Assembly (NCBI RefSeq): GCF_021869535.1
Contig: NW_026262712.1
Location: 99,824,140-99,888,139 of the forward strand
Source of the DNA: Mytilus californianus
Lineage: Eukaryota > Mollusca > Bivalvia > Mytilida > Mytilidae
Direction of reading: 5' to 3'
Length of the DNA: 64,000 nucleotides
Within the stretch, counting starts at the first letter, position 1; every line of letters begins with the position of its first letter. The position numbers and the translations under genes are program-made. Below the pieces are notes generated by a model, which was given only the letters and a program-made list of their open reading frames with translations, was not told the DNA's origin and did no database searches. Below are positions 61,700-64,000 of the stretch, piece by piece.

Positions 61700-62690
61700 T
61701 TGCTCCTTGTCATATTGGGGCGTTAGCATTTTTTTAGGAGCTCGCAGCAATTTGAAGGGACCTTTGTCAGATGGGTGTAGTGTTACCAAAACATGATGAG
61801 TATTGAAATTGACAGTATGATGGAAAATTCTACTAAGTATAGAAAAATGCATTGCTAAACAGCTATTATGAAAGACATCCATATTTAACAATCTTTCTTC
61901 AGATTATAAATTTAAATTATTTGATGTTTTAAACTATTATAAAAGATACATGTAGATCCTGGAGTATAAACTGTTTGTACCCATCCTGAATTCCTTTTAA
62001 CCTATATATCTAACAATCTGACATCCCCAGATTTATCTATTAATCTATTTTCATCAGTTTTGGAAATTCCAAATTTAACACTATTCAGAGTAAAATGTTT
62101 TGTTCATTAAGAGTTTAATCTTTAATCAATGAAAGATTGCTACCAAATAAACTCTATCACATGTCTATCACATGTCTGTAATGGCATTTATGACTTTTCA
62201 GTTCTTATTTATTCCAAATTAGTTGTTCATAAACAAATGGTATAATGTTTACTTTTATTATTCCCTATTTCAAGATATGAATCATGTCTTAATGATAACA
62301 ATACTAGGTAAACTGATTTTTTACCTATTTCTGATAACAAAATGCAAGGTCACATACAAAATACCGTTTTGGTATCATTGACACCGATTACGCCAAGATT
62401 GCATTTCCTGTTATTTGTGTTATTTCTTACAACCAGGAAGGGTATACTTTACAACTTTCTGAATAAATTTCTTTCTCAAACTAAATAATTTTACGGAAAA
62501 ACACGTTTTAAATTAAAGATATAAGTACATTTTAGGAATTGTGTTTTTCCCAACCAAACAAGTTTAATGTTTATTGTTTTAGTAAGAACCTTGAGAAAAG
62601 TGGTTTTTATTTTTTTTCAACATGATACTGAGTAACTACAGTTTCTTTTGAATATAATTGACAACAAAAGATTACAGTTGTAAGGATGTC
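61700..62690. other. Non-coding AT-rich stretch
   Basis: Nothing recognised; the 65-aa minus frame at 61694-61891 is unsupported. Confidence 0.4.
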
Positions 62691-62694
62691 AAAA

Positions 62695-62870
62695 AATGTT
62701 TGGTAATAAATTTCTGTTATTTGAGTATGTAGATCTATATGTTTTTTCTCTTTGTAATGTTTGGTAATAAATTTCTATTATTTAAGTATGTAGATCTATG
62801 CATTTCTCTCTCTGTAATGTTTGGTAATAAATTTCTGTTATTTAAGTATGTAGATCTATAAGTTTTTCTC
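62695..62870. repeat. 61-bp tandem repeat, 3 copies
   Basis: Three copies of 'atgtttggtaataaatttct' followed by 'gttattt..agtatgtagatc' start near 62697, 62758 and 62818, with about 90% visible agreement. Confidence 0.85.
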
Positions 62871-62879
62871 TAGAGTTTT

Positions 62880-64000
62880 AAACAAGAACAAAGAAACAGC
62901 ATCTAATTTCTGTGTTTTAATAAAATTAAAACAAACAAATTATGGTACATAAATTCAAAACACAAAATGACATAAAACACTTGACAAAACCAAAGCAAAG
63001 GAAGTTATTTATTGCTGTTCTTCATTTCAAAGGTCACAGATAGGCTTTTGAACACCTAGCAAACATTTACATCCTTGTCGCAAGTTCAAGAAAGCCACCA
63101 GCACCAATCTGATCAGACTTCCATGATATGTAGATTAACACTTAGGTCAGTTATGTTCTTAAGCTTTTTAAGGGCATTTCAATATTACAACATTTATATA
63201 TCAGATATCCACAATCCACAGAATGCCAACTGTGAAATGTCACAAGAAATAGTAGATTTTGTTACTAAATCAATAGTATCTTTTGGTCTTTTCAACATTT
63301 TCCTATTTGTTTACATAAAATTGTATGCCCTCAGTACTGGTATCCAAGTTTGACTTTGCTTTTTTTACTAAGGTCCCTTTTACAGCTGATTGAGAAGCCA
63401 AGGTAATATTTATAATTAAATATCATATATATTTCTTGTAAACTAGTATTGTTTTAATTGTGTTAACCCTGTATCAGCTAAGAATGAATTTTCTTTAGCA
63501 TCTGACATGTTAATAAAAAAAAAATCCTTTTCCCTCATACATACTCTTAGTCCCTCAAAAAAGACTTGGTTTGCAAAATACACAAATGTAAAGTTTAAGA
63601 TTGTAGATGGATTATGAAACCTAAAAGTTGAATTCTTGTATTTCATCATCAAATAGGGATTAATCCTGCTTTACCAATTGGAAATTGTGTACTAGATTAT
63701 TAACCACAAAACCTTACAAATTTTGAAATGATATTACCTGCATGGCATGAGTGACCTGGCCATATCTGATCTTTTACATTTACTAAGCAATTACACCATT
63801 TCACCTTTTCAACCCTTCACCACAGAAACCTAATCATTATGTTTAATGTGCAATGAAAGTGTATCTGCAGAGTCATTATTATCAATATAAAACTTCAATA
63901 AATGCCCTAGCCTCCTGGGGGAAGAATTGGTCTAAGGTTTTCTTGACCTTGCACATACAAATTATTATTTCATTTAAACATGTTAAGCTTGAGCCATTAA
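62880..64000. other. Non-coding stretch to the window end
   Basis: 63012-63110 shares a repeat with 29312-29420. A 92-aa plus frame at 63075-63353 starts inside it and is not recognised. A minus-strand donor-like CCATGCAG|GTAATA lies at 63737. Nothing else. Confidence 0.35.

Noticed and set aside
1-64000. CRISPR array, operon or prophage-like system
   Set aside because: The tandem arrays have no spacer-repeat organisation and there are no associated genes; the window is eukaryotic.

Overview
The window looks like nuclear DNA of a bivalve mollusc, most likely a marine mussel (Mytilidae). Both strands are very AT-rich, coding density is very low, and GT-AG splice sites are present. Several repeat types recur that I recognise from memory as typical of mussel genomes: tRNA-derived SINEs with a conserved central domain, short elements built from 147- or 161-bp tandem units with hairpin ends, and fragments related to 'atgagacaactatccaccagag'. 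There are no prokaryotic operons, CRISPR arrays or rRNA genes. The taxon call rests on remembered repeat families and was not checked by a search.

Only one protein-coding gene is convincingly supported. It lies on the minus strand and encodes a 675-residue three-finger C2H2 zinc-finger protein. Two coding exons (22332-21108 and 19138-18288) are joined by a phase-1 intron that splits the finger 2 to finger 3 linker. The start codon is supported by an in-frame stop 10 codons upstream in the same exon, and two short upstream ORFs precede it. An acceptor just upstream of the start shows that at least one further 5' non-coding exon lies at higher coordinates. Candidate donors are at 35469, 42268, 43872 and 44814, so much of 22-45 kb may be 5' intron. 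The protein has an acidic N-terminal half, an internal SRRKQ, a Pro/Ser/His/Met-rich C-terminal half with a CtBP-like AIDLTKK motif, and a helical C-terminus. This suggests a nuclear DNA-binding regulator, perhaps a repressor. I could not place it in a named family.

Layout: 1-9.7 kb is repeat-rich (palindromic element pair with CRE-like palindromes, fold-back element with 42-bp terminal inverted repeats, decayed reverse-transcriptase fragment, hairpin-headed 161-bp-unit element split by an insertion, SINE). 10.4-18.3 kb is repeat-poor and lies just 3' of the gene, so it may be a very long 3' UTR. 18.3-22.3 kb is the gene; its intron holds a 38-bp minisatellite with a 342-bp higher-order period. 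22.3-48 kb is AT-rich non-coding DNA with scattered repeats. 48-63 kb is unusually rich in tandem arrays with units of 49, 147, 161, 48, 27/31, 86, 81 and 61 bp.

Most other open frames are short, unrecognised, or by-products of tandem repeats whose unit is a multiple of three.
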